A DNA stretch of 64,000 nt. Source: Acidobacteriota bacterium. GTDB taxonomy: Bacteria; Acidobacteriota; Terriglobia; 2-12-FULL-54-10. The notes beneath the pieces were generated by a model. The model saw nothing but the letters and a program-made list of their open reading frames with translations, did no database searches and was not told the DNA's origin. Within the stretch, counting starts at the first letter, position 1; the number at the start of each line of letters is the position of its first letter. Shown piece by piece: positions 1 through 10,395 of this stretch. The stretch spans positions 1-64,000 of the forward strand of contig JACPPJ010000032.1 of the NCBI GenBank assembly GCA_016191085.1, read 5' to 3'. A program made the translations under genes and the position numbers.

Positions 1-393
1 AGGCCGCAGGTGAAAGATGAGCTTCAAGCTTTGATAACGAAAAGGCTGGCTCCCCTGGGTATCGGAGTTATAGAACTTTCCATCACCGACTTTCGGTTCA
101 CACAAGTGTTCCAGGACTCCATCGAGGCGAAGGTGAGAGCGGTCCAACAAGCCCTGGAGGCAGAGAACGCCTTGAAGCGCGTGGGGTTTGAAGCGCAACA
201 GCAAATTACTCGGGCCACAGCCGAAGCCAAGGGACTGGAGCTCCAAAAAGCACAGATAACGACGCAGTTGCTGGAGTTGCGGCAGATCGAGGTGCAGAGA
301 GCCGCCGTGGAGAAATGGAATGGAGTGATGCCCTCCGTGGTCACCAGCGGCGGCCCGGTGCCCATGTTGGACGTGTTTGCCCCACGTCGTTAA
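1..393 (+). CDS. SPFH/prohibitin-family protein, C-terminal part (5' end outside window)
   Basis: The reading frame is open from base 1 to the TAA at 391-393, so the gene starts before the window and the GTG at 10 is an internal valine. The visible 130 residues hold the end of an SPFH (band 7) domain (LGIGVIELSITDFRF), then a long Ala/Glu/Gln/Lys-rich helix (about residues 40-105) typical of the coiled coil that drives ring assembly in prohibitin, HflC and flotillin families. Such proteins are membrane scaffolds that organise proteases or lipid domains. The short C-terminal tail has no transmembrane segment. I cannot tell prohibitin from HflK/C without the N-terminus. Confidence 0.8.
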   Translation, partial: RPQVKDELQALITKRLAPLGIGVIELSITDFRFTQVFQDSIEAKVRAVQQALEAENALKRVGFEAQQQITRATAEAKGLELQKAQITTQLLELRQIEVQRAAVEKWNGVMPSVVTSGGPVPMLDVFAPRR

Positions 394-479
394 AGCGCAA
401 GACTGCTCATCCGGTACCTCGAGCTTGCACTCCGTCCTTTCTCCGTCTACCCAACGGGCAGGTAAAATCGAAATTCGTT

Positions 480-1664
480 ATGAGCCAGAGCCGAGATATA
501 AGAGCTGCGCCCAGGGAGCACGACAGCGAAGATATCCAGCAGTTTGCGGAGGAGATCCGCCGGTTCGTGCGCGCCGAGTTGATCCCTGCCGAGGCGCTGG
601 TCGAGGAAGAAGACCGCATCCCGCAGCGAATCATCCAAGCGATGAAACAGCTTGGGCTATTCGGCATGACCATCCCGGAGAGCTACGGCGGCCTCGGCTT
701 CTCGATGTATGAGGAAGTGCGCATCGTCTTCGAGTTGTGTTTCGCCGCGCCCGCGTTTCGCTCCGCAGTAGGCAGCAACAACGGTATTGGCTCGCTCGGG
801 ATTCTCATTGACGGTACGGAAGAGCAGAAACGGAGGTATCTGCCGAAGATCGCCTCGGGCGACCTGATTGCGTCATTCTGCTTGACCGAGCCGGACGCCG
901 GCTCCGACGCCGCCGCGATCTCAACCACCGCTGTGCGCCACGGCGACTGCTACCGTATCAACGGAACCAAGCGATTCATCACCAACGCTCCCGAAGCTGG
1001 TCTGTATACCGTGTTCGCCCGCACCGGACCGAAGGAGTCCGGGGCGGACGGCATCTCGGCGTTTCTCGTTGAACGCTCGGCGCCGGGGATTAGCGTTGGC
1101 CCGCCGAACAAGAAAATGGGTTTGCGTGGCTCGCATACAGCCGATGTGATCTTTGAAGACTGCCGCGTGCCGCTCGACGCGCTGGTTGGCACGAAGGAGG
1201 GAGTCGGATTCAAGACGGCCATGAAGACGCTGGATCATGCCCGCCTGCACATGGCCGCTGTGGCTGTTGGCATGTCCGCGCGATTGATTGATGAAGGCGT
1301 GCGATACACGAAAGAGCGGAAGCAGTTCGGGCGGCCCATCGCGCAGTTTCAGTTGATCCAGGGAATGCTCGCGGACTGCGAGACTGAGGCGTTCGCGGCC
1401 CGTGCCATGGTGGAACGAACGGCGCGCGCCAAAGACGCCGGAGAGCGCATCACCAAGGAGTCAGCCTGCTGCAAGTATTTCGCAACGGAAGCTCTTGGGC
1501 GCATCGCCGACCGCGTGCTACAGATGCACGGCGGCTACGGCTACATTCGCGAATACCCAGTCGAGCGTCTCTACCGCGACGCAAGACTGCTGCGCCTGTT
1601 CGAAGGCACCAGCCAGATCCAGCAGATCGTCATCGCACGGGAGATGGTGAGAGACGGGAAGTAG
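480..1664 (+). CDS. Acyl-CoA dehydrogenase
   Basis: This 394-residue protein matches the usual length of the acyl-CoA dehydrogenase family, FAD flavoenzymes that introduce the alpha-beta double bond into acyl-CoA thioesters. Visible family motifs are the FAD-binding CLTEPDAGSDAA, the MGLRGSHTADVIFEDCRVP middle domain, the ERKQFGRPIAQFQ helix and the C-terminal YRDARLLRLFEGTSQIQ, whose Glu (about residue 375) sits where the catalytic base lies in medium- and short-chain enzymes. I chose ATG 480, because the upstream extension to 315 overlaps the preceding gene and has no similarity to the family. Substrate chain length cannot be read from the sequence. No ETF or beta-oxidation partner is adjacent. 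Confidence 0.93.
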   Translation: MSQSRDIRAAPREHDSEDIQQFAEEIRRFVRAELIPAEALVEEEDRIPQRIIQAMKQLGLFGMTIPESYGGLGFSMYEEVRIVFELCFAAPAFRSAVGSNNGIGSLGILIDGTEEQKRRYLPKIASGDLIASFCLTEPDAGSDAAAISTTAVRHGDCYRINGTKRFITNAPEAGLYTVFARTGPKESGADGISAFLVERSAPGISVGPPNKKMGLRGSHTADVIFEDCRVPLDALVGTKEGVGFKTAMKTLDHARLHMAAVAVGMSARLIDEGVRYTKERKQFGRPIAQFQLIQGMLADCETEAFAARAMVERTARAKDAGERITKESACCKYFATEALGRIADRVLQMHGGYGYIREYPVERLYRDARLLRLFEGTSQIQQIVIAREMVRDGK

Positions 1665-1695
1665 CCACTAAGCCACAGAGGCGCAGAGAAGAGAA

Positions 1696-2808
1696 ATGTC
1701 AGAGCGCATCCGTATTCTTGGCATCGAGACCTCCTGCGATGAAACGGCTGCGGCGGTTGTCGAGAACGGGTCGCGTCTGTGCTCGAGCGTTGTGGCGTCG
1801 CAGATTGCCACGCATGGCAAATATGGCGGAATCGTTCCAGAGCTTGCCAGCCGCGAGCATCTGCGGGCCATCGTTCCGGTAGTACGGAAAGCAATCGAGG
1901 ACGCGGGTATTGCGTACTCCGATGTGGACGCCATTGCCGTGACGCAAGGGCCTGGGCTGGTGGGCGCGCTCATGGTTGGGCTGATCTACGCCAAGTCTCT
2001 GGCGCTTGCTTTGGACAAGCCGCTCGTGGCCGTGAATCACCTGGAGGGGCATATCTACGCGGTGTTGCTGGAGGAGCGGCTACAGGGGCGGCCAGAGCCG
2101 GAGTTGCCCGCGCTGTCGCTGGTGGTCAGCGGCGGGCACACGTTGCTTGCGATCAGCCAATCATCCGGGCAGGACAAGCGAGTCTTGCATCACCGTCTGC
2201 TAGGGCGCACACGTGATGACGCTGCCGGAGAAGCGTTCGATAAAGTCGCGAAGCTGCTGGCGCTGGGCTATCCCGGCGGGCCGGTGATTGACAAGCTGGC
2301 ACGCTCCGGCAATGCGCACGCGGTCGCGTTTACCAAAGCGAAGATGAAAGGCAATCCGCTCGACTTCAGCTTCAGCGGGACTAAGACGGCGGTGCTGCGA
2401 TATGTCGAGAGCAACGACATGAGCGAAGAGATCGCCGCGCGCCGCGCATACCTGCAACAGCATCCTGGCGCAAAGGCACCCGACCTTTTGCCGCTGTGTT
2501 CACAAAAGACGCTGGACCTAGTGGCCAGCTTTCAGGCGGCGGTAGTGAACGAGTTGGTGCAGCACGTGATCGAAGCAGTGAATTCTGAATCGGTCAACTC
2601 AGTATTCGTGAGCGGAGGCGTGGCGGCGAATTCGCTCTTGCGTGAGCGGTTCGGGAATGTACGAGGACTACCTCCAGTGTTTTTCCCACGTCTGGGCCTT
2701 TCGACAGATAACGCCGCCATGATCGCTGCCGCAGCATTCCCAAAATTCCGCGCCGGAGAATTCGCCGGCTGGGAGCTTCCCGCCGACGCCTCGCTGGCAC
2801 TGGAGTAG
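1696..2808 (+). CDS. tsaD: tRNA N6-adenosine threonylcarbamoyltransferase TsaD
   Basis: TsaD (YgjD/Kae1 family) transfers the threonylcarbamoyl group from threonylcarbamoyl-AMP to A37 of ANN-decoding tRNAs, working with TsaB and TsaE. The 370-residue protein opens with [16 protein letters not shown] and carries the metal-binding HxxxH pair at His115 and His119 (VNHLEGH), the phosphate-binding [11 protein letters not shown], and the C-terminal [11 protein letters not shown] with its conserved Asp. Length is slightly above the usual 330-350 because of an insertion around residues 250-265. It starts 31 bases after the acyl-CoA dehydrogenase stop. The spacer contains a CCACAGAGGCGCAGAG fragment of the dispersed CACAGAG repeat seen elsewhere in the window. 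Confidence 0.97.
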   Translation: MSERIRILGIETSCDETAAAVVENGSRLCSSVVASQIATHGKYGGIVPELASREHLRAIVPVVRKAIEDAGIAYSDVDAIAVTQGPGLVGALMVGLIYAKSLALALDKPLVAVNHLEGHIYAVLLEERLQGRPEPELPALSLVVSGGHTLLAISQSSGQDKRVLHHRLLGRTRDDAAGEAFDKVAKLLALGYPGGPVIDKLARSGNAHAVAFTKAKMKGNPLDFSFSGTKTAVLRYVESNDMSEEIAARRAYLQQHPGAKAPDLLPLCSQKTLDLVASFQAAVVNELVQHVIEAVNSESVNSVFVSGGVAANSLLRERFGNVRGLPPVFFPRLGLSTDNAAMIAAAAFPKFRAGEFAGWELPADASLALE

Positions 2809-2820
2809 CAGACAAACAAC

Positions 2821-2960
2821 ATTCACCGCAGAGAGCACAGAGCACGCAGAGAACTAAAGAGTGCAAAGAGGGAAATAACTTTCTCGGCGGTCTCCGCGAT
2901 CTCTGCGGTCAAATTCTTGATTGATTTTTCTCCGTGGTCTCTGTGCGCTCTGTGGTGAAT
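2821..2960. repeat. CACAGAG-type palindromic intergenic element, copy 1
   Basis: The two ends form an imperfect inverted repeat of about 33 bases: 2821-2853 starts ATTCACCGCAGAGAGCACAG and 2928-2960 ends GCGCTCTGTGGTGAAT. The interior has further CTCTGCGG/CAAAGAGG-like segments. A related element with the same ends lies at 40152-40229. The whole tsaD-DUF4159 spacer (2809-3059) otherwise shows no gene. It could act as a transcript-end hairpin for tsaD, but it has no T-tract. Confidence 0.75.
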
Positions 2961-3059
2961 CTTCAGCAGCTCACAATTCAGCTTGAATCGCCCGAACGGT
3001 CCACGTATCCTGTTTACGAAGCGTCCAATCTTTCAGCACGGTAATTGCCTATTAATCGT

Positions 3060-3848
3060 ATGTCTCGAACATACGCAGTCGGTATCTCTGTCCTCCTCCT
3101 GATCGGAGCCCTGTTCTTGTTGCCTGCGACGGCGCAGCGGCAATACCTGGGTTTCCAAAGGCTATTCAACGATCTGGAAACGGATCGCCGTCCTCCCAAG
3201 GACACGGAGTTCGTCTTCGCGCGTGTGCAGTACAATACCGTGCGCCAGGCGCGAGGGATGCGGGGTTTTCGCGGGTATGAGGGATGGGCACATGATTACC
3301 CGGACGCCGAGGAGCACATTCTCCAACTGGCCGATGAAGCCACAGGAATCAACCTGAACAAAGATTCGTACGTGATCGTGCGCCTCGACAGCGATGAAAT
3401 TTTTCAGTATCCGTTTCTGTACTTCAGCGAAGTTGGGGAAATGTATTTGACACCGCGCGAAATCGAGAACTTCCGCGAGTACCTCAACCGGGGCGGATTT
3501 GCCATGGTGGACGACTTCGATTTCCAGGAACAACTGGATTGGTTTGCCAGCCAGATGCGGCAGGTCTTCCCGGATCGCAGCTTCGTCGAACTCAAGGTGG
3601 AGCACCCCATCTTTCACACCTTTTATGAAATAACAACTCTGGATGTCGAACCGCCCATGCAGGAGCCAGGCCCGCCCAAATTTTACGGCCTTCAAGACGA
3701 GCATGGACGGCTCTGTATGATCATCAACCACAACACCGATATCGGTGATTTCTGGGAATGGATCGATCAGCCAATTTATCCGCTGGCCGCGTCAAAAGAC
3801 GGAATACAGTTTGGCATCAATTATCTGATGTACTCGCTAACACATTAG
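3060..3848 (+). CDS. DUF4159 domain-containing exported protein
   Basis: The first 27 residues form a typical signal peptide (SVLLLIGALFLLPATAQRQ). The rest matches the DUF4159 family: FVFARVQYN near the start, DYPDAEEH, then the glutamine amidotransferase-like core YLNRGGFAMVDDF and the conserved end GIQFGINYLMYSLTH. The family is exported in many Acidobacteriota and Planctomycetota, and its biochemical role is unknown. ATG 3060 was preferred over TTG 3045, which would add five residues before the signal peptide. The next gene starts 13 bases downstream, so the two are probably co-transcribed. Confidence 0.85.
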   Translation: MSRTYAVGISVLLLIGALFLLPATAQRQYLGFQRLFNDLETDRRPPKDTEFVFARVQYNTVRQARGMRGFRGYEGWAHDYPDAEEHILQLADEATGINLNKDSYVIVRLDSDEIFQYPFLYFSEVGEMYLTPREIENFREYLNRGGFAMVDDFDFQEQLDWFASQMRQVFPDRSFVELKVEHPIFHTFYEITTLDVEPPMQEPGPPKFYGLQDEHGRLCMIINHNTDIGDFWEWIDQPIYPLAASKDGIQFGINYLMYSLTH

Positions 3849-3861
3849 AACAACTCCGCCC

Positions 3862-4950
3862 GTGACGATTTCCACCGCTACCTATTTTTCTTCCGATTAC
3901 TTTGCCGCGAGGTCCCGGTTCCGTCGGATGGCGGAAAAAACGGGTGGCCGTCTGGAGTCGTTGGTGATCGATGCGAAAGGTCCTGGCAATGAGGATCTCA
4001 GCATTGACATTGGCTGGTTCGGTGCTGAGAATCCGCGCAGAGCCCTTCTGGTCTCCTCCGGTATTCACGGCGTCGAGTGTTTTGCGGGGTCTGCCATTCA
4101 ACTTCAGCTCTTAGATAACATCCCACAACTCTCGTCGAATTGTGCTCTGGTGCTGGTGCACGCCCTGAATCCGTTCGGTATGGCGTGGCTGAGGCGGTTC
4201 AACGAAAACAACGTGGACCTGAACCGGAACTTTCTTGGGGACGAGAATTATGCGGGGGCGCCCGAGGCCTACGCCAAAGTAGATCCATTTTTGAACCCCC
4301 GCAGCGGTCCTTCTTCGGATTTCTTTTTGCTGAAGGCTACGTGGCTGGTTCTGCGTTATGGCTACACAACGCTCAAGCAGGGTGTCGCCGGAGGACAGTA
4401 TGAATATCCTCGCGGGCTGTTTTTCGGCGGCAAACATCTGGAGCAGGGGCCGGAGAAATACCAATCTTTTGTGGGGCAACGTTTGTCATCGGTGGAGAGA
4501 ATCGTTGTCGTTGACATTCACACAGGGTTGGGGAGATCGGGCGAGGACACTCTGCTGGTGGAGCCAGAGCAGTATGCGCAGCTCCGCGCAATTTTTGGAG
4601 CGCGCGTCGCGCCAGCGGTAGAGGGGGGCCCAGCGTACCGCGTATCAGGAGCTATGGGTCGTTTGTTTACCCGCGTCCTGCCTAAGGCGGGGACATGGTT
4701 TCTTGCACAAGAATTCGGAACCTATCCGCCGCTGAAGATACTGCACGCCTTGAGAGAGGAAAACCGCTGGCATCACTACGGCGCTGGCACGTTAGATCAT
4801 CCGGCCAAACGCCGCCTGAAAGAGGTCTTCGGTCCCGATGATGAACGCTGGCGCCGCGCGGTCCTGGAGCGGGGCGGCGCGCTCGTGAAACAGGCACTCG
4901 AATTCCTGGGTTCGTCTCCCTCCGAGTCGTGGAAGGACAATAAATCCTAG
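3862..4950 (+). CDS. DUF2817 / M14-like metallopeptidase
   Basis: This 362-residue protein shows the zinc carboxypeptidase-like layout of the DUF2817 family. It has SSGIHGVECFAGSA with His69 and Glu72 as the first two zinc ligands, NPFGMAWLRRFNENNVDLNR containing the substrate-binding Asn-Arg pair, and VVDIHTGLG with His220 as the third ligand. A late AQEFGTYPP Glu may be the general base. No signal peptide is visible, so a cytoplasmic peptidase or amidohydrolase is likely. It starts at GTG 3862, 13 bases after the DUF4159 gene. The natural substrate is unknown. Confidence 0.85.
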   Translation: MTISTATYFSSDYFAARSRFRRMAEKTGGRLESLVIDAKGPGNEDLSIDIGWFGAENPRRALLVSSGIHGVECFAGSAIQLQLLDNIPQLSSNCALVLVHALNPFGMAWLRRFNENNVDLNRNFLGDENYAGAPEAYAKVDPFLNPRSGPSSDFFLLKATWLVLRYGYTTLKQGVAGGQYEYPRGLFFGGKHLEQGPEKYQSFVGQRLSSVERIVVVDIHTGLGRSGEDTLLVEPEQYAQLRAIFGARVAPAVEGGPAYRVSGAMGRLFTRVLPKAGTWFLAQEFGTYPPLKILHALREENRWHHYGAGTLDHPAKRRLKEVFGPDDERWRRAVLERGGALVKQALEFLGSSPSESWKDNKS

Positions 4951-5068
4951 CCCGCCATAGACCGAGGTCCTCTGACTGCGCTGAACCTTGGTCCGAATTA
5001 CCCGCGAGCTGATACTTTTCTTGAACGTCGAATCCTGCCATATAACTCGCCAGTGGCCGCTCTCCCCG

Positions 5069-5077
5069 TGCTACACT
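5069..5077 (+). promoter_or_regulatory. Extended -10 element (TGCTACACT) upstream of sigma gene
   Basis: TGC followed by TACACT is a good extended -10 match, with no clear -35 box at the usual distance. A start of transcription near 5084 would give a leader of about 60 bases to the TTG at 5145. The remainder of the 4951-5144 spacer has no recognisable gene. Confidence 0.4.
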
Positions 5078-5144
5078 TTTAAAAATTTGCTGACCTCCAG
5101 ACTTTTTGCTCATCTGGAGCGTCTTCTCTATCGGGAGCCGACTG

Positions 5145-5750
5145 TTGTTTCATTCGATCGAGTCAGACGGGCGGCTGGTGAAGCAAGCCCGTAAGGGTAA
5201 TGTAGAGGCGTTCAACCAACTGATTTCGCGTTGGGAGAAGCGTCTTTATAACTACCTGCTGCGCTTGATTCGACACCGGGAAGATTCGCTGGATGTTTGC
5301 CAGGAAGCGTTTCTGAAGGCGTATCGCAGCCTCAGCAGCCTGGACGACCCGGAGAAGTTTCCGCAGTGGCTCTTCCGGATTGCGCGCAACCTGGCTTTCT
5401 CTCACCTGCGTCGTGAGACGCCGCTGGAGCGCGCGGAAAGCTGGCCGGAAGATGATGGAGAAGATGCTATCCCTCACACGAGGACTTCCACCATCCCCAT
5501 TGGCTCCGCACGGAGCATGTTCGCGCTGGAGCTCGAACACACCGTTGCCAAAGCTCTGGAATGTTTGACGCCGGAGCAGCAGGAGGCAATCGTGTTGAAG
5601 GTCTACCACGGCTTTCGATTCGCCGAGATCGCCGAGATTCTTTCCTGCCCTGTGAGCACGGTGAAATCGAGAATCTACTCAGGTTTTAGCCAATTGCGCG
5701 AATTGCTTTCCGAAACGACTGCGGACGCCATATCAGACCGGCGGCGCTGA
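5145..5750 (+). CDS. ECF-type RNA polymerase sigma factor (sigma-70 family)
   Basis: Region 2 is visible as VCQEAFLKAYRSLSSLDDP followed by FPQWLFRIARNLAFSHLRR. Region 4 is visible as LTPEQQEAIVLKVYHGFRFAEIAEILSCPVSTVKSRIYSG, the helix-turn-helix that reads the -35 element. No region 3 is present, as expected for group 4 (ECF) factors. I place the start at TTG 5145, which has GGGAG eight bases upstream. TTG 5106 is possible but lies very close to the apparent -10 element. The gene precedes a zinc-finger anti-sigma factor and the type II secretion operon, so it may control them. Its promoter target is not evident. Confidence 0.9.
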   Translation: MFHSIESDGRLVKQARKGNVEAFNQLISRWEKRLYNYLLRLIRHREDSLDVCQEAFLKAYRSLSSLDDPEKFPQWLFRIARNLAFSHLRRETPLERAESWPEDDGEDAIPHTRTSTIPIGSARSMFALELEHTVAKALECLTPEQQEAIVLKVYHGFRFAEIAEILSCPVSTVKSRIYSGFSQLRELLSETTADAISDRRR

Positions 5751-5839
5751 CCGCCCGCTGTTCATCAATTTGTAGCCGCCCAAAAGCCGTTGTCATGATC
5801 GCAACTGGCAGCGTCGTTGGGGAATCTCTAGGGGGGCGG

Positions 5840-5917
5840 CCACAGCACCGGAGGCGCGAATGAGTTTGCGTATGTGAACACTTTCCGAGACGCGCCTTAG
5901 TCTCCTCGGTGCTGTGG
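5840..5917 (+). other. Long imperfect hairpin between sigma and anti-sigma genes
   Basis: CCACAGCACCGGAGG (5840-5854) pairs with CCTCGGTGCTGTGG (5904-5917) with one bulged base. An inner GGCGCG/CGCGCC pair (5853-5858 with 5891-5896) extends the stem. It lies in the 204-base gap before the anti-sigma gene and has no T-tract. It might be an attenuating or RNA-stabilising structure. Confidence 0.6.
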
Positions 5918-5954
5918 ACGCTCCCGGCGGTTCTGAAGTTAAGGAGTTTTGAAT

Positions 5955-6659
5955 ATGAACGAAGCAACACGTTGCGAACGCATTAAGCCGGCCTTGCTGG
6001 ACTTACTGATGGACGAGATCTCGCCGCAGCATCGCCGCGACGTCGAAGACCATCTGAAGACCTGCCGCACCTGCTCGGAAGAGCTGACCGAGCTACGGCG
6101 CACGGTTTCTCTTGTCGCGGCCGCAGAGAAATCCGAAGAGATGCCGCGCAGGATTCGCATTGTCGCGGAGCCTGAGAACCGCTGGGCCGCGTTGTGGCGG
6201 AACCCGGCTCGCCTGGCGTTCGCCTCGGCGGGGTTGATGTGTATTGCTATCGCCATGCTGGCGCTGTTCAGAACGACCGTTTCGTACCAGAACGGAAATC
6301 TTCAGATTGCTTTCGGAGCGCAAGCAGTCCCGTCTGCAACGATTCCGTCCGCTGCGCCTGTGGCCACCAACGCATCAGTGTCACCGGGTCGGCCGCTCGA
6401 CCGTGCACAGGTGTACGACATGATCTCCGAAGCAATGGCGGCAATGGATCGCGAACGCCAGCGCGACGCGCAGATGTTGGCCAAGCGCGTTTCGCAGCAG
6501 ATGGAACAAAAATGGCAGCAGGACCTCAGCGACGTGGCCCAGCGGTTTCGATATTTTCAGGATGCCCAAACCATCCTTTACAAGGGCCAGGTGCAGAGCC
6601 AGCAGCTCGTAAGCGCGTTGATGCAGCAATCGGAGCTGCCCGCGGCGCAGCAGCAATAA
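5955..6659 (+). CDS. Zinc-finger (zf-HC2) anti-sigma factor
   Basis: The N-terminus carries the HxxxCxxC zinc-binding signature of anti-sigma factors (His33, Cys37, Cys40 in DHLKTCRTCSEEL). One transmembrane helix follows at about residues 85-104 (LAFASAGLMCIAIAMLALF), and then a periplasmic region. The C-terminal third (about 130-234) is Gln/Arg/Glu-rich and probably a coiled coil. The expected role is to hold the upstream sigma factor at the membrane and release it on an envelope signal. ATG 5955 is fixed by AAGGAG at 5941-5946 with an eight-base spacer; TTG 5949 would be too close. The gene lies 45 bases before the next. Confidence 0.9.
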   Translation: MNEATRCERIKPALLDLLMDEISPQHRRDVEDHLKTCRTCSEELTELRRTVSLVAAAEKSEEMPRRIRIVAEPENRWAALWRNPARLAFASAGLMCIAIAMLALFRTTVSYQNGNLQIAFGAQAVPSATIPSAAPVATNASVSPGRPLDRAQVYDMISEAMAAMDRERQRDAQMLAKRVSQQMEQKWQQDLSDVAQRFRYFQDAQTILYKGQVQSQQLVSALMQQSELPAAQQQ

Positions 6660-6704
6660 CGATCGCACAAGCGGCTCCTGATCCGCTTCCGAAAGGAACT
6701 TTCA

Positions 6705-7333
6705 ATGATAAGCAAGCAAGCTGCAAAGGTGTTCGGATTCATGCTCGCCGTCGCGTTGTGGGCTTCGCCAGCTTCGGCCCAGGTCGCCGGCGGCATCCAC
6801 TCCGCTGCCATCACTGCGGACCAGCCCACCACCATTTCGCCAACCAATGTCGATCTGCATAGCCTCAAGGCGCAGATCGATGCATTCCAGAACGTTCTGA
6901 ACCGCACGATCCAGCAGAAGTTCGGGCATCCTTTTTCGCTGCTGCAGGATGCTAAGGGCATCTACCTGGCGGGTTTCGGCGTGGCATTCCATATGGAGGT
7001 GAACCTGCATCCGTTGCGCATGATGTCGCCGTTCGACCTGCGCCCCTACACGCCCGAAGAAATACGCAAATCGAAAGAGGAAAAGATTGCAAGGATCGCG
7101 CAGTTGAGGACGGAGTTAGCCGATCTATTGATGCGGCACGGCGGGCAATTGAACGCTATGGCGCCGGAGCAAAATATCGCTGTCGCCGTACATCTATTCA
7201 ATTTGCGCCCGGAAGGCCCCGATCTGCCGTCGCAGCTCGTCATGAAGGTAGACCGTCAGATGCTCCTCGATTTCCAAACTCGCCGCCTTACGGCCGAACA
7301 GTTTCAGAAGGCAGCCTCGGTGCTGGAGTTTTG

Positions 7334-7334
<1 letters not shown>
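6705..7334 (+). CDS. Exported protein of unknown function, first gene of the secretion operon
   Basis: I do not recognise the family. The 209-residue product has a clear signal peptide (FMLAVALWASPASAQVAGG). A globular part follows with two predicted helical stretches, around residues 48-70 (SLKAQIDAFQNVLNRTIQQ) and 125-150 (EEIRKSKEEKIARIAQLRTE). A GTIQQKFG/GFGVAFHMEV-like core lies between them. Its TGA overlaps the ATG of gspE (TGATG at 7332-7336), and AAAGGAAC precedes its own ATG, so it is almost certainly co-translated with the type II secretion genes. It could be a periplasmic accessory or sensor for the sigma/anti-sigma pair upstream. That role is inference. Confidence 0.8.
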
Positions 7335-9055
<1,721 letters not shown>

Positions 9056-9058
9056 ATG

Positions 9059-9093
9059 CAGAATTCAGAAGTCAGGAGTCAGAAGTCAGAATA
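9059..9093 (+). repeat. Five tandem heptads of CAGAAGT type between gspE and gspF
   Basis: The units are CAGAATT, CAGAAGT, CAGGAGT, CAGAAGT and CAGAATA. They fill almost the whole gap between the gspE stop and the gspF ribosome-binding site (GGGA at 9094-9097). The same heptad family recurs at 10362-10389, just after gspF. Confidence 0.85.
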
Positions 9094-9098
9094 GGGAC

Positions 9099-10355
9099 AT
9101 GGCGAGCTTTCGTTACAGAGCGGTTACAAGCGCAGGGCAGGTACAGGAAGGCGTGCGCGAAGGCGGTTCCGAACGAGCCGTGGCGCGAGACCTCCAATCT
9201 ATGGGCTTGGTGCCGCTGCATGTCGGCGCAGCGTCAGGCACTGCCATGTCGGGCGCGCATGCTGCTCGGGGGCAGACTGATTTGTCCTCGCGCCTGAGCG
9301 CATGGTTCGCGCTGGGCGGGCGGCGCATTACCAGCCGTGACCGTCTGCTTTTCACTCAGGAACTCGCCACGCTGCTGAACGCGGGCGTTCCGGTGGACCG
9401 CGCGCTCACAATCTGTTCCGAACTCACGGAAAGCAACGCCTTGCGTGGGATCGTCTCAGACATATTGCGACGGGTCAGGTCCGGGAAATCCCTGGCGGAT
9501 GCGCTTGAGGCGCAGGGCGTCTTCAACAAGCTCTATATCAACATGGTGCGGGCAGGACAGGCGAGCGGCACGTTGCATTTGGTAATGCAACGGCTAGCCG
9601 AGTTTGAAGCATCAGCGGCGGAGTGGCGCGGAAATCTGATCTCGTCGCTCATTTATCCGGCCCTGTTAACGCTGGTCGCCATCGCATCTATCGGCGTGCT
9701 GATGAATTTCGTTATCCCTCGATTCGCTCAGGTATTCGAATCCACAGGGCTGCCCATGCCGCTGCCTACTTTCATCCTTTTGCGCGCCGGGCAACTCTTT
9801 CAGCGCTACGCATGGATGGTTATTGTCGCGATCATAGTGGCGGTGATTCTTTTTCGCCGATTCATACGAACGCCTCAAGGCCGCGAGCGCTGGGACCGAT
9901 TTCAATTGCGGGTTCCCCTTATCGGTGAGTTATTGCGTAAAGCCGAAACCGCCCGCTTCGCCCGCACTATGTCTACTTTAGTCGCCAACAGCGTTCCGCT
10001 CGTGCAGTCGCTCGGAATCGTGAAAGAGATGTCCGGCAATTGCGTCATCGCCAGCTCGCTGGATATCGTCGCGCAAGGCGTGAAGCGTGGCGAAGGCATT
10101 GCCGCGCCGGTGCGGAAATCCGGAGCGTTTCCAGCTCTGGCAGCGCATTTACTTGCGGTTGGAGAAGAAACAGGGCGCCTGGATTCCATGTTCGAGCGTC
10201 TCGCCACCGTATATGAGAACGAAACGAAAGTGACGATGCGTCGCTTAACGGCGCTGTTCGAACCCATGGTGATCTTGGGGATGGGTCTTACGGTCGGGGC
10301 GATTGTGCTTTCACTATTGATGGCCATCACCAGCATCAACGATGTGCCGTTTTAA
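9099..10355 (+). CDS. gspF: Type II secretion inner-membrane platform protein GspF
   Basis: This 418-residue protein has the GspF/PilC architecture of two copies of the T2SSF domain. The first starts near residue 80 (LLFTQELATLLNAGVPVDRAL) and includes MVRAGQASGTLHLVMQRLAEF. The second starts near residue 285 (ETARFARTMSTLVANSVPLVQSL) and includes LAVGEETGRLDSMFERLATVYE. Transmembrane helices lie around residues 190-210, 240-255 and 390-410. The short N-terminal region (FRYRAVTSAGQVQEGV) contacts the ATPase GspE in studied systems. It sits between gspE and gspG, as in classical operons. Confidence 0.95.
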   Translation: MASFRYRAVTSAGQVQEGVREGGSERAVARDLQSMGLVPLHVGAASGTAMSGAHAARGQTDLSSRLSAWFALGGRRITSRDRLLFTQELATLLNAGVPVDRALTICSELTESNALRGIVSDILRRVRSGKSLADALEAQGVFNKLYINMVRAGQASGTLHLVMQRLAEFEASAAEWRGNLISSLIYPALLTLVAIASIGVLMNFVIPRFAQVFESTGLPMPLPTFILLRAGQLFQRYAWMVIVAIIVAVILFRRFIRTPQGRERWDRFQLRVPLIGELLRKAETARFARTMSTLVANSVPLVQSLGIVKEMSGNCVIASSLDIVAQGVKRGEGIAAPVRKSGAFPALAAHLLAVGEETGRLDSMFERLATVYENETKVTMRRLTALFEPMVILGMGLTVGAIVLSLLMAITSINDVPF

Positions 10356-10361
10356 GGAGCG

Positions 10362-10389
10362 AGAAGCTAGAAGCCAGAAGTCAGAAGCT
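10362..10389 (+). repeat. Four tandem heptads of AGAAGYY type after gspF
   Basis: AGAAGCT, AGAAGCC, AGAAGTC and AGAAGCT follow the gspF stop directly. They are the same heptad family as 9059-9093. Together the two runs bracket gspF. Confidence 0.8.
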
Positions 10390-10395
10390 TAGGAC

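Noticed and set aside
315-479. Upstream extension of the acyl-CoA dehydrogenase frame
   Set aside because: It overlaps the preceding SPFH gene, has no family similarity, and ATG 480 gives the normal length.
3162-3731. Long open frame on the minus strand inside the DUF4159 gene
   Set aside because: It mirrors the sense gene, has no start signal and no recognisable protein features.
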